This document shows positions 52,706 to 61,574 of a DNA stretch of 64,000 bases, piece by piece. Position 1 is the first letter of the stretch, and each line of letters opens with the position of its first letter. The notes beneath the pieces are model-generated. The model searched no databases. It saw only the letters and a program-made list of their open reading frames with translations, and had not been told where the DNA came from. The stretch is from Psychromicrobium silvestre (GTDB lineage Bacteria > Actinomycetota > Actinomycetes > Actinomycetales > Micrococcaceae): NCBI RefSeq assembly GCF_013408295.1, contig NZ_JACBYQ010000001.1, positions 1,116,001 through 1,180,000 on the forward strand. The letters run 5' to 3'. The position numbers and the translations under genes are program-made.

Positions 52706-53245
52706 ATGAAGAGATTCATGAAGGGTGGTTCAAGACCACTCCAGCTTGGCGCGCTGAGCCTTGGCCTCCTCAGTGCTCTCGCGGGCTCGCTGGTTATAGC
52801 GCCTAGCGCGATTGCCGCCACCACGGATCAGCCTGGCTACACGGTGGAGCCTGTAGGCACCCCGTTAGAGCCTGGGTACACGGTGGAGAACTATATTCAC
52901 CCCAATGCTGAGCAAATCGCTGCAACCACGAATATCTTGCTCAAGGAAGGTGACGGACAGATTATTTACGCCACCTGTGATAGCTCAAAGCCAACTCAAA
53001 TCAAGGTGGAGAGTTCTATTCGTCCCGGGGCGAAGATCTGTTTCGATGTCACTGGCCCGACTGGTTGGCTAAAGATGGAGATCCCAGGTTCGTTCGGAGT
53101 CAGATCCGGAGCGAAGGAACTGACGATCACTACCACTGAGTCCGGAGCTGCGCCGGAACAGCAAACTGTTCCCGCTAACACCAATATGGGCATTGACCCC
53201 ATCGACAGCGGCGAGGTCACCCTCGTCGAGCTCCGCGTCAAATAA
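52706..53245 (+). CDS. Small secreted protein of unknown function, paired with the pseudo-protease
   Basis: A 179-residue exported protein I do not recognise. A signal peptide (basic start, then a Leu/Ala/Ser-rich core, cut near AIAA, residue 37) is followed by PGYTVE twice within 20 residues and a mature part rich in Thr, Val and Pro, with two Cys (ATCDSSK and AKICFDV) that may form a disulfide; the look is beta-sandwich. The ATG at 52706 is used, GAGGAA upstream. It lies 34 bp before the trypsin-like gene and probably shares its transcript. It may bind or modulate that protein (inference from position only). Confidence 0.7.
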   Translation: MKRFMKGGSRPLQLGALSLGLLSALAGSLVIAPSAIAATTDQPGYTVEPVGTPLEPGYTVENYIHPNAEQIAATTNILLKEGDGQIIYATCDSSKPTQIKVESSIRPGAKICFDVTGPTGWLKMEIPGSFGVRSGAKELTITTTESGAAPEQQTVPANTNMGIDPIDSGEVTLVELRVK

Positions 53246-53279
53246 CCCAACTCCTCATCGAGCTAGAGAAAGATTTCGT

Positions 53280-55001
53280 ATGTTCAAAACATTTAAAGGG
53301 GCCAAATCCCGAACAGCTGGGATCATCGCGATCGCTGCCGTCAGCATTGCCGGACTAAGCGCTTTACCAGCGTCCGCGCTCTCTAACGGTACTGACGTGC
53401 CCAACAATGAAAACCTCAACGTCGTTAAAGTAGCTACCGGCTACGGGACCTGCACGGGAGCGTTGATCGATCAGTCCTGGGTTGCCACCGTGGCCAGCTG
53501 TTTCAGTCAGAATCCAGCTAACTACGCGAGTGTTCCTGCAGGTAAACCAGCACTCCCGGCTAAGGTGCTCTTCGGTCTCGATGCCGCCTCGCGCGACAAT
53601 GCGGGTACCGCGGTAGAGCAGATCCAGCCATATAAAGAGGCCGATGGGCGTGACCTGGTGTTGGTAAAGCTCGCAACTCCGGCCTTGAACACTACCCCGA
53701 TCAAGCTTGCGACCGCCGCACCTGTGGCTGATGAGAAACTAGACTTCGTTGGCTGGGGACGTACCAAAACTGAGTGGGTACCCAAGGTCTCCCATAAAGC
53801 ATCCTTCACGGTCAGTGACGTGAATGCTAAAGAAATTACTATCAACGGATTCAACCCGGTCGATGCTAGCCTCTGCCTCGGTGACTCCGGAGCGCCCGGC
53901 CTACGTACCACGGCCGCAGGTCAGGAACTCGTTGCCCTTAACTCCCGCTCCTGGCAGAAAAACTGTATCGGCTCCACTCAAACCCAAGACGGCGCTTTCG
54001 CCACCCGTATCGATGATGTGAATCCCTGGATTCAACAGACTATCGCTAATGGAAACAAGCTCCCTGGGGTCGCATCCGGCTCGATTGTCTTGATCAAAAA
54101 CGCTGGTATCACGGACTCCTGTTTGGGGCTCCCTGCTTTTACCAAGGTAGAGAACACCACAATGCAGTCTGTGAAGTGTGCGGATAGCACTAGAACTCGT
54201 TGGGAAGTCACCGAAGTCTCAGCAGGAATTTACACATTAGAAGCCGACTTTGGAAAGCTCTGTTTGTCTGTTCTGGGTGAAAGCACAGGCGAGAACGCGG
54301 CCCTAGCACAAACCACCTGCTCAGCCCAGAGCACATTCCAACAGTGGAAAACCCTCCCTGCGGGCGGTGGAAAATTCCAACTTTCCAACGTAGCGACTGG
54401 ATTCGTCGCTGGTGCCGCCGGCGTAGTTGTGAACACTGATGAAAAGGTCACTCAGCAGAAGTATGCGGGCCAGGCAAAGCAGCAATGGACAGCATCCGTC
54501 GTTGGCCAGGCGAAATATGACATCACACACAGCTATATCTCGATTCAGGCGGTAGCTCCGGATGTCTCCAAGGGTAAGTCAGTTAGGCACGAGAATGGCC
54601 TAGGCTACGTGAACAACCTGGTAACAGCATCCTCTACAGAGTTGCAGCGTAAAGACGCATCGTGGAAGGTTGTTCCCGGACTTGCTGACCCCAAGTGCTA
54701 TAGCTTTGAGTCAGTCAGCTTGCCCGGCAAGTATCTGTACGCAGATAGCAGTACCGCAAGGACAGGAATAGTCTCGGCTCCTAGAGCGGACCTGGCAACC
54801 TGGTGTGGCCGAATCGCCAGAAGCGGTACCGGTATTAACCTGCAGTGGTATGCCAATCCAACTCGTATTCTCCGTCATAACTCCGGAAACTTGTACGCTG
54901 GCACCAGCGGCGGTCCGATCAGCGGAGCTGACTCGGCAACGCAGTTTGACGAGATGACCTCATGGTCAATTGGAGCTGCTTGGGCAACACCTACTCCATA
55001 A
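53280..55001 (+). CDS. Secreted trypsin-like pseudo-protease with ricin-B-like and AbfB-like domains
   Basis: A 573-residue exported protein. A signal peptide covers residues 1-35 (cut after ASA), then an S1 chymotrypsin-fold domain (about 36-260). The Ser nucleophile is present (CLGDSGAPGL, Ser203) and so is the Asp (GRDLVLVKL, Asp125), but the TAAHC block reads TVASC, with Ser73 where the catalytic His should be, so normal protease activity is unlikely. About residues 270-430 resemble ricin-B beta-trefoil repeats (CLGLPAF, LCLSVLGES, then QQWK and QQWT), and about 460-573 resemble an AbfB domain (CYSFESVSLPGKYLY). It looks like a secreted carbohydrate-binding scaffold. Downstream: a strong terminator. 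Confidence 0.8.
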   Translation: MFKTFKGAKSRTAGIIAIAAVSIAGLSALPASALSNGTDVPNNENLNVVKVATGYGTCTGALIDQSWVATVASCFSQNPANYASVPAGKPALPAKVLFGLDAASRDNAGTAVEQIQPYKEADGRDLVLVKLATPALNTTPIKLATAAPVADEKLDFVGWGRTKTEWVPKVSHKASFTVSDVNAKEITINGFNPVDASLCLGDSGAPGLRTTAAGQELVALNSRSWQKNCIGSTQTQDGAFATRIDDVNPWIQQTIANGNKLPGVASGSIVLIKNAGITDSCLGLPAFTKVENTTMQSVKCADSTRTRWEVTEVSAGIYTLEADFGKLCLSVLGESTGENAALAQTTCSAQSTFQQWKTLPAGGGKFQLSNVATGFVAGAAGVVVNTDEKVTQQKYAGQAKQQWTASVVGQAKYDITHSYISIQAVAPDVSKGKSVRHENGLGYVNNLVTASSTELQRKDASWKVVPGLADPKCYSFESVSLPGKYLYADSSTARTGIVSAPRADLATWCGRIARSGTGINLQWYANPTRILRHNSGNLYAGTSGGPISGADSATQFDEMTSWSIGAAWATPTP

Positions 55002-55028
55002 TTGGACACTGTCTAATTGCTAGACAAG

Positions 55029-55072
55029 ACCTGGGGCTGGGTTCGGAGGTTTCTCCGACCCCAGCCCCAGGT
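55029..55072 (+). terminator. Long intrinsic hairpin after the pseudo-protease gene
   Basis: A 20-bp stem with one G-U wobble: arms 55029-55048 and 55053-55072, 4-nt loop, 27 bp past the stop. No T tract. Confidence 0.8.
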
Positions 55073-55137
55073 GGTTGCTCGCCCGGCGGAACGGTTGGGA
55101 GCCTCCCTCCAAAAGGCTTCGGGTAGGATTTACCTCT

Positions 55138-57276
55138 GTGTCGACAACGAACGCCTTCCCCTCCTCCGCTCTCAGGCCTCGCCGAGCGAAGCAAGTTCAA
55201 GCTGGAGGTGGCTTTCGTTCAGAGATCCAGGGACTACGCACGATCGCGGTTCTCACGGTGGTGCTCTACCACCTCTGGCCAAATCATTTAAGCGGTGGCT
55301 TTGTGGGTGTCGATGTCTTCTTTGTGATCTCTGGCTATCTCATTACTAGTCATATGGTTCGAGAGGTGGCTCAGAAGTCCACACTTTCATTAGCCAAATT
55401 TTGGGCTCGTCGGATCCGCAGGCTACTTCCGGCCTCTTTTCTAGTCATTCTGGCTTCGCTTGGAGCCGTGCTCCTGTGGGTCCCCTCCACTTTGTGGGAG
55501 AACACTGCTAAACAAACTGCGGCAAGCGCCCTCTATGTTCAGAACTGGATTCTAGCCCTCGATTCAGTAGATTATTCGACGCAGCACGATGACGCTACCG
55601 TCGTCCAGCACTACTGGTCGCTTTCCGTTGAAGAACAGTTCTACGTACTGTGGCCGATACTCATTGTCATCATGATCCTGTTTACCTCGTCCAAGATCAA
55701 AGATATCCGTCAGCTTCACCAACGAGCCTTCAAAAGGACTTTGTTTGTGGGACTATCGGTGCTTGGAGTACTTTCACTCAGTTATTCGATCTATATAACA
55801 ATAGCTTCCCCGCCTCAGGCCTATTTCGTAACTCCCGCCAGAGTCTGGGAGTTCGTGGCTGGAGCACTCGTAGCGCTCCTGGGGAATCAATCACCACTGC
55901 GCGGTCTGTCCGGAAAGTTCGTCAGTTGGTTTGGCGTAGCAGCCATTCTGACTGCCGCTTTCATGTTTAACTCTCAAACCCCGTTCCCGGGTTGGACGGC
56001 GGCAATCCCGGTATTGGGGACAGTCGCGGTGCTGTTATGTGCAACTGGACGGTCTCGGATGGACGCCGGATGGTGGCTCTCCCTGAAGCCGATGACCTTT
56101 ATCGGTGACCTTTCCTATGCTATTTATTTGTGGCATTGGCCACTACTGATCGTGGCTCCCTACTTATTAGGCCACGATGTCGGCACACTCGGTAAAATCT
56201 TGGTCCTAATCCTCACAATCTTCCTGTCTTGGCTGACCAAGTTGCTGATCGAAGATCCCCTCAGAAAAGGACGTCTACTAGCGTCCTTGCCTCGGACATA
56301 CGGATTCGCGGCTGCCAGCATGGCAGTAATGATCGTTCTATCGATGGGGTTGACTTCCCTGGCAAACACAGGAGATAGCGCTCAACAACTTGACCCGCAG
56401 GGCACCTGTTACGGTCCCGGTTCGCTCGCTCATCCCAACCAGTGCATCCCACCTACTGGCGTTGGCACCCCAAATCCTGGACCAGCGTCCGTGATGAAGC
56501 AGAACTCGGATTTGCGTTACCAGGCTTGCCAAGCAAGTTTCGACGGAACAGACCTATCCTCTTGCGATCTGGGAGTCGAGCAGAGCAAAGCCACGCTCAC
56601 GATCGCTATGGTCGGAGATTCGCACGCCACTGCGTGGCTACCAGCTCTAGAAGTTTTAGCAGAAAAACATGGATGGCATATCAAGGCCTATACTAAAACG
56701 TCTTGCCCGTTGACTACAGCCAAAAGAGTACTTGCTTCAGAGACTAGCCATAACAATCAAGAGAACTGCACAGGCTGGGGACAGAATCTCATCGACGCCC
56801 TAGCCAAAGACAAAACCATCAGTACAGTGTTCACCGCGGCCTTTTCAACCGCATATACCTACGAATCTCCAAACGGTTCAAAACTGGCAGACCCAGCGAC
56901 GGAGGGCTATGAAGCTGTCTGGAAAGAGTTTATTGCGGCCGGTAAGAAAGTGGTTGTATTCGACGATGTCCCACGCACTAACGGTCAGAACATCCCTACC
57001 TGTCTAGCTTCCCATCCCAAAGATGTGTTGGCTTGTGCCTTACCCGTTGACAAGGCTTATCCCGCCGGCGCGGCAATCACTCATGCCGCGACCAAAATGA
57101 GTACTAGCGGAATAATACGTGTTCCCCTGCGAGACCAATTTTGTGACAAGAAACTTTGCTACCCTCAGATTGGGTCGGTAATTGTCTATCGTGACCTCTC
57201 ACACCTCAGCTTCGACTATTCACGAGCGCTGGCACCTTATATCGACAGCGTGCTCAACTCAGCCAATTCAGATTGA
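55138..57276 (+). CDS. Membrane O-acyltransferase with C-terminal SGNH domain (OafA/YrhL type)
   Basis: A 712-residue protein. An N-terminal acyltransferase-3 domain of about 10-11 helices (EIQGLRTIAVLTVVLYHLW; GFVGVDVFFVISGYLIT; WSLSVEEQFYVLWP) to about residue 400, then an extracellular SGNH domain with MVGDSHATAWLPAL (Ser nucleophile) and DLSHLSFDYSRAL (Asp-His). It should move acyl groups from the cytoplasm onto surface polysaccharide or peptidoglycan. The GTG at 55138 is used; TAGGAT lies 8 nt upstream and may be a -10 of a leaderless message or a weak ribosome site. Confidence 0.88.
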   Translation: MSTTNAFPSSALRPRRAKQVQAGGGFRSEIQGLRTIAVLTVVLYHLWPNHLSGGFVGVDVFFVISGYLITSHMVREVAQKSTLSLAKFWARRIRRLLPASFLVILASLGAVLLWVPSTLWENTAKQTAASALYVQNWILALDSVDYSTQHDDATVVQHYWSLSVEEQFYVLWPILIVIMILFTSSKIKDIRQLHQRAFKRTLFVGLSVLGVLSLSYSIYITIASPPQAYFVTPARVWEFVAGALVALLGNQSPLRGLSGKFVSWFGVAAILTAAFMFNSQTPFPGWTAAIPVLGTVAVLLCATGRSRMDAGWWLSLKPMTFIGDLSYAIYLWHWPLLIVAPYLLGHDVGTLGKILVLILTIFLSWLTKLLIEDPLRKGRLLASLPRTYGFAAASMAVMIVLSMGLTSLANTGDSAQQLDPQGTCYGPGSLAHPNQCIPPTGVGTPNPGPASVMKQNSDLRYQACQASFDGTDLSSCDLGVEQSKATLTIAMVGDSHATAWLPALEVLAEKHGWHIKAYTKTSCPLTTAKRVLASETSHNNQENCTGWGQNLIDALAKDKTISTVFTAAFSTAYTYESPNGSKLADPATEGYEAVWKEFIAAGKKVVVFDDVPRTNGQNIPTCLASHPKDVLACALPVDKAYPAGAAITHAATKMSTSGIIRVPLRDQFCDKKLCYPQIGSVIVYRDLSHLSFDYSRALAPYIDSVLNSANSD

Positions 57277-57285
57277 ACGGTCGCC

Positions 57286-57696
57286 CTAGCTGCGAGGCTG
57301 TTCATCGCCAGAAGAGAAAACAGGTTTTGAACCATCCGGTTCCGGGCTGTCATGATCAGAGTCAGGACGCGGCGCCTCGTCCAAGGCGATCCGTCGAGAC
57401 AGCTTGGTAAGGGTGGTCTCCATGTGGCGAAAACGCTGATAGGTCGTGGCCATAAATACCAGAAAGCTGACCAGCAGGCCGTAGAGGACCAGATCGGTTC
57501 CACGACCGATTCCGAAAAACCGGGCGACCTGGGTCGACAATTCTGGAAAAAACACGGAAAGCACAGCCACGAAAGCAAAGAGCAGCAACAAAATGCGCCG
57601 AATTGCCAGGTGCCGGGCGTTCGCTCCCCCACGCATCAACACCAGTGATCCCAGGAGAACCGCTATTACCAGAACGATCTGAACAACAATTTGCAC
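57286..57696 (-). CDS. DUF2304 family membrane protein
   Basis: A 136-residue protein with three hydrophobic helices (residues 2-20, about 33-50, 68-85) and a charged, Asp/Pro/Ser-rich cytoplasmic tail. DUF2304 proteins are typically encoded after a GT2 polyprenyl-phosphate glycosyltransferase, as here, and are thought to help it at the membrane. The GTG start lies 4 bp after the GT2 stop, so translation is coupled. Confidence 0.85.
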   Translation of the reverse strand: MQIVVQIVLVIAVLLGSLVLMRGGANARHLAIRRILLLLFAFVAVLSVFFPELSTQVARFFGIGRGTDLVLYGLLVSFLVFMATTYQRFRHMETTLTKLSRRIALDEAPRPDSDHDSPEPDGSKPVFSSGDEQPRS

Positions 57697-57700
57697 GGGG

Positions 57701-58366
57701 TCACCTAAGGAAGAGGTCAGCGAGGATGTTTACAGAATTCAGTAAGGACTGACCTTTGGATTTGGAATATTCGGTATAGATGATCTCCACCGGCTGTTCC
57801 ACCCACCGAGGGTTAAGCTCAGCAAGTTGATGGATAAGTTCTGAAGCGTGAGCCATCCGATTTTGCTGCAAATGGATCGAGCCCACTACTTGAGGATTGA
57901 AGGCTCGAAGGCCGTTGTGAGCGTCAGTGAGGGACAGCCCGGTTGACCAACGAGACTGAATGGCCGCAGTCCGAAGCACGAGGCGCTTCATCGGCGACAA
58001 TTGGGTTCGATCATCCAGGAATCGTGATCCGAGGACCACGTCCGCCTCACCTGAGGTTATTCGGTCCGCCATTGCCTTGGCGTCTGAGACTCGATGTTGC
58101 CCGTCTGCATCAAAAGTAATGACACAATCCAGTTCAGGATCCTGTAGACAATACTCAAAGCCGGTTTGCAGCGCTGCGCCCTGGCCAAGATTTATGGGGT
58201 GCTGTACAACGATGGCCCCGGCCTCACGGGCAACCCCTTGAGAGTTGTCGCGACTACCGTCATCGACACAGACCACATGGGGGAAGACTTCGCGCACTCC
58301 CTCAATGACAGCGCCGACAACTGAGGCTTCATTGAACATCGGAATGACTACCCAGGTACGACTCAC
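57701..58366 (-). CDS. Family 2 glycosyltransferase (polyprenyl-phosphate sugar synthase-like)
   Basis: A 221-residue GT2 enzyme. VVIPMFNEASVVGAVIEGV binds the nucleotide, VCVDDGSRDNS follows, the metal motif is TFDADGQH, and VVLGSRF and DAHNGLRAF complete the dolichyl-phosphate mannose synthase-like pattern. No C-terminal membrane segments are present, so membrane docking may come from the DUF2304 partner. GTG start. Sugar unknown. Confidence 0.9.
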   Translation of the reverse strand: MSRTWVVIPMFNEASVVGAVIEGVREVFPHVVCVDDGSRDNSQGVAREAGAIVVQHPINLGQGAALQTGFEYCLQDPELDCVITFDADGQHRVSDAKAMADRITSGEADVVLGSRFLDDRTQLSPMKRLVLRTAAIQSRWSTGLSLTDAHNGLRAFNPQVVGSIHLQQNRMAHASELIHQLAELNPRWVEQPVEIIYTEYSKSKGQSLLNSVNILADLFLR

Positions 58367-58480
58367 CTATCAAGTATTCCATACTGAATGTCAGCTTCAG
58401 GCGTGGGCTGGGTTCGTGGCTTGGCGGAATCTTGATGACAGCTTGTATCCTGGAATGTCGGCAGAGAGCTAGGAGACCAA

Positions 58481-60448
58481 ATGAGTTGGCTGCAAACAGC
58501 ACCCAATGTGATAGCAGCGTTACTCATTCTTTTTGTCCCCGGCCTCGTCCTGGCAAAAGCTCTCGGAGCACGTGGCTTGATTTGGTGGAGTGCAGCCGCG
58601 CCCTTAACAGTCTCGTTGTCTTCAGTTGGAGCTGTGGCCGCGCAACTGATCCACGTTCGCTGGTCGCTACTTCCGCTTATAGGCTTCACCGTGATCAGCT
58701 CTGTTGTAGTAATCGTAGTTCGCTACATTTACCACTCCAGAAAGCATAAGGAGCCGCTCCGACTCCGGTGGCGCCCCTTACCCAGGCTCAGGTCAATTGC
58801 AGCATTCGCCGTGTCTCTGGGCATTGCAGCTTTCATTCTCACGGTGAGATTCATCAAGATCACCGGAAGCCCAGAGCATATCTCCCAGACCTATGACAAT
58901 GTCTTCCACTTGAACGCTATCCGTTTTATCATCGATAGCGGTCGTGGTTCTTCGCTCACTCTCGGCGCGCTTGATCCGAATGGCGGGATTTCCTTCTACC
59001 CAGGGGCTTGGCACGACATAGTCGCCCTTTTAGCAGGCTCTACCGGAATTTCGATCCCAGTCTCCGTCAACATCATGAATTTACTCATCGCTGCCCTGGT
59101 TTGGCCGCTCGGTGCCATGATGCTGGTGAAACAAGTTCACGGTAACCGGCTCATCCCGATCATGATTACAGGGGCGCTGGCCGGAGCCTTCGCCTCGTTT
59201 CCCTATCTCATGCTTGAGTTTGGTGTCCTATACCCCAATTTGCTCTCAATCGCTCTTTTACCCTTCGCTCTCGGGATGGTCATCGGATTCTTGGGGCTTG
59301 CGAAAACTCCACGTCCAGAACGTCTGCTGGCCTTCCTTCTACTAGCCATCTCAGGAGCTGGCTTGGCTCTGTCCCACCCAAGCACGGCAATGACTTTGAT
59401 GGTCTTCGCGATCCCCCCTTTGATTGCTTGGGTGTTTCGAAGTATCTCCACGGTCTACCGTTCTAAGCGACCCGTTGGCTTTATAGCTTTTCCCTTAATT
59501 ATCTTCGCTGCGTATATCGGCGTCGCTTATTACATCTGGGTGACCATCCGTCCTACTGAGAAAGCTTCCTTCTGGCCCCCGATAACGACGGTTCCACGAG
59601 CTCTGGGGGAAGCATTGTCGAGCGCGCCACAGGGCGGCTTCATCTCCTGGACTGTCCTGTTACTCACAGCTCTGGGCATCGTGTATCTAATAGCTCGCCG
59701 TCGTGCGTTTTGGTTGCTTGGTTGTTTTCTTTTGAGCTGCGCGTTGTACATCGTAGTAGCGGGCTTCCCAGCCGATCAGACTAGATCGTTCTACACCGGG
59801 GTTTGGTACAACGACAGCAACCGGCTAGCCGCTATTCTGCCGGTCGTCGCCATCGTGGTGGCCTCTTCGGGGGGTCTCTGGATTGCAGAGACCTTGGCGA
59901 AGCTCAAGAGAGTTTCATCCAACTGGTTGCGGCTTCCCATTGTCTCAGTTGTAGCTACCGCCGTATTGATCGGGTCTGTGGCTTATTTCTGCCAAGGAGA
60001 ATCAGTCAAAACTGCACAGGTCAACGCGGCAAAAGCCTATGAACTGACAGCGAGTTCGGAACTACTTTCAACTGATGAATTGACGCTTCTATCGAGGCTC
60101 GATAATTTCGTCCCAGAGGATTCGGTTGTGATAGATAATCCTTGGACAGGAGCTTCTCTGGTCTACGCCATCAGTGACAGGAACGCTTTGATCCCGGCTA
60201 TCGGGAGCCCAGCTGTCGGTGCCAGCCTCACCGTTATCAACAAGCTGAATAAGGTAGCGAGCGACCCCGCCGTCTGTCCAGCCCTCAAAGCTCTGAATAG
60301 TTACTATGTTCTAGACTTTGGACCTCAAGAAATCAACCAAGGAACCGAGGGCTTTGCCGGACTTGATAACTTAGCCGCTGCCTCGGGACTGAAGCTCCTT
60401 GCCTCCGATGGAGAGGCAAAACTTTATCAAGTCACCGCATGCAATTAG
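58481..60448 (+). CDS. Large DUF6541-type polytopic membrane protein (possible GT-C fold)
   Basis: A 655-residue protein with about 12-14 hydrophobic helices and a C-terminal soluble domain (about residues 530-655). An early loop with SQTYDNVFHLNAIRFI carries the acidic residue pattern (D-N-x-x-H) seen in actinobacterial cell-surface GT-C-like proteins. AGGAG precedes the ATG by 6 nt. It lies among glycosyltransferases and is divergent from the GT2/DUF2304 pair, so a lipid-linked-sugar glycosyltransferase role is the best guess, not proven. Confidence 0.75.
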   Translation: MSWLQTAPNVIAALLILFVPGLVLAKALGARGLIWWSAAAPLTVSLSSVGAVAAQLIHVRWSLLPLIGFTVISSVVVIVVRYIYHSRKHKEPLRLRWRPLPRLRSIAAFAVSLGIAAFILTVRFIKITGSPEHISQTYDNVFHLNAIRFIIDSGRGSSLTLGALDPNGGISFYPGAWHDIVALLAGSTGISIPVSVNIMNLLIAALVWPLGAMMLVKQVHGNRLIPIMITGALAGAFASFPYLMLEFGVLYPNLLSIALLPFALGMVIGFLGLAKTPRPERLLAFLLLAISGAGLALSHPSTAMTLMVFAIPPLIAWVFRSISTVYRSKRPVGFIAFPLIIFAAYIGVAYYIWVTIRPTEKASFWPPITTVPRALGEALSSAPQGGFISWTVLLLTALGIVYLIARRRAFWLLGCFLLSCALYIVVAGFPADQTRSFYTGVWYNDSNRLAAILPVVAIVVASSGGLWIAETLAKLKRVSSNWLRLPIVSVVATAVLIGSVAYFCQGESVKTAQVNAAKAYELTASSELLSTDELTLLSRLDNFVPEDSVVIDNPWTGASLVYAISDRNALIPAIGSPAVGASLTVINKLNKVASDPAVCPALKALNSYYVLDFGPQEINQGTEGFAGLDNLAAASGLKLLASDGEAKLYQVTACN

Positions 60449-60502
60449 GTCAGTCGTCCGGCGGGAGTACCGAGAATCTTTCAAAGCGAAGGAGTTCAGA
60501 GC

Positions 60503-61468
60503 ATGATGAGAGTATTACACCTTGGCGATATTTCCGGGACTTCACGCAGCCTCATCGAAGTCGCCCGCGAAAAAGGCTTGGATTGGTCGCTGAGCGATGT
60601 CCCAGCTGGACGAGGAGTCGCACCTTGGAATATGGTACTGAAACGTCTCCGACACTTACTCAAGACACGGTGCATTCGTCCTCGTCCTGACATTTTGCAC
60701 ATTAACTACGGGGTATCTGGCTACTATGGCTGGGGACGCCACGGCGTTGTTCTTCACCTGCACGGCACAGACGTGCGCCAAGACTTGAATTCAAAGGTTC
60801 TCGGTCCAGTGGTGAAATATTCAATTCGAACCGCAGACAAAGTGCTGTATTCTACCCCTGATCTCGCCGGGGCCGTTTTGGCGCTAAGACCGGATGCCCA
60901 GTGGTTTCCGGCTCCCCTACCGCTAGCCACTGCTACGCCGCTACCTCCACAACGAGAGCTAAATGGGACCCGAGTTTTTTTTGCGAGCCGTTGGGATGAC
61001 TCTAAGGGTGCCCCAGAACTCATCGATTTGGCTAAACAGCTCAAGGTTGCACATCCTAAGCTAGAACTCTTGGGTTTGGACTGGGGAACCCATGCAGTCG
61101 CCGCCGCGGAAGCCGGCATTAAGCTACTGCCTCTTATGAGCTCGGAAGGGTTCCGTCAGCAACTTGCTGACTCGGATATTGTTATTGGACAGATCTGTTT
61201 CGGAGCACTCGGGCTCAGTGATCTAGAAGCAATGTGTCAGGCCAAACCTCTAATAGCCAAATTCACTCAGGACGAGGTCTACGGCCAGAAGGCACCGCTG
61301 TACAACACTGCCGAAGAGAAGCCGTTGAGATTAGTGTCCCGCATCCTCGAAGATCCCGCTACGGCAGCAAAGACCGCGGTAGCGGGTCGCGAGTGGGCGC
61401 AACGTTTCCACTCTGCCGTTGTACTAGAAGAACGTCTCGAAGACCTCTACCGCGAGCTACCTGTTTAG
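60503..61468 (+). CDS. Glycosyltransferase, GT-B fold (GT4-like)
   Basis: A 321-residue cytoplasmic glycosyltransferase. The N-terminal domain has MRVLHLGDISGTSRSLIEVA and VVLHLHGTDVR; the C-terminal domain has VFFASRWDDSKGAPELIDLA and IGQICFGALGLSDLEAMCQAKPLIA, in which the Glu of the E-x7-E-like sugar-nucleotide site is only partly conserved. AAGGAG is upstream. It is 54 bp after the DUF6541 gene. Confidence 0.82.
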   Translation: MMRVLHLGDISGTSRSLIEVAREKGLDWSLSDVPAGRGVAPWNMVLKRLRHLLKTRCIRPRPDILHINYGVSGYYGWGRHGVVLHLHGTDVRQDLNSKVLGPVVKYSIRTADKVLYSTPDLAGAVLALRPDAQWFPAPLPLATATPLPPQRELNGTRVFFASRWDDSKGAPELIDLAKQLKVAHPKLELLGLDWGTHAVAAAEAGIKLLPLMSSEGFRQQLADSDIVIGQICFGALGLSDLEAMCQAKPLIAKFTQDEVYGQKAPLYNTAEEKPLRLVSRILEDPATAAKTAVAGREWAQRFHSAVVLEERLEDLYRELPV

Positions 61469-61574
61469 TTCATCGCTAACCCACGGTGCCTTAGCGCGAC
61501 TCCTCTGCTTATCACGTATCGCCATGCCACAGAAGATACTCCGGACGTCCCTCTCTTCCTCTAAACTTGGTTCT

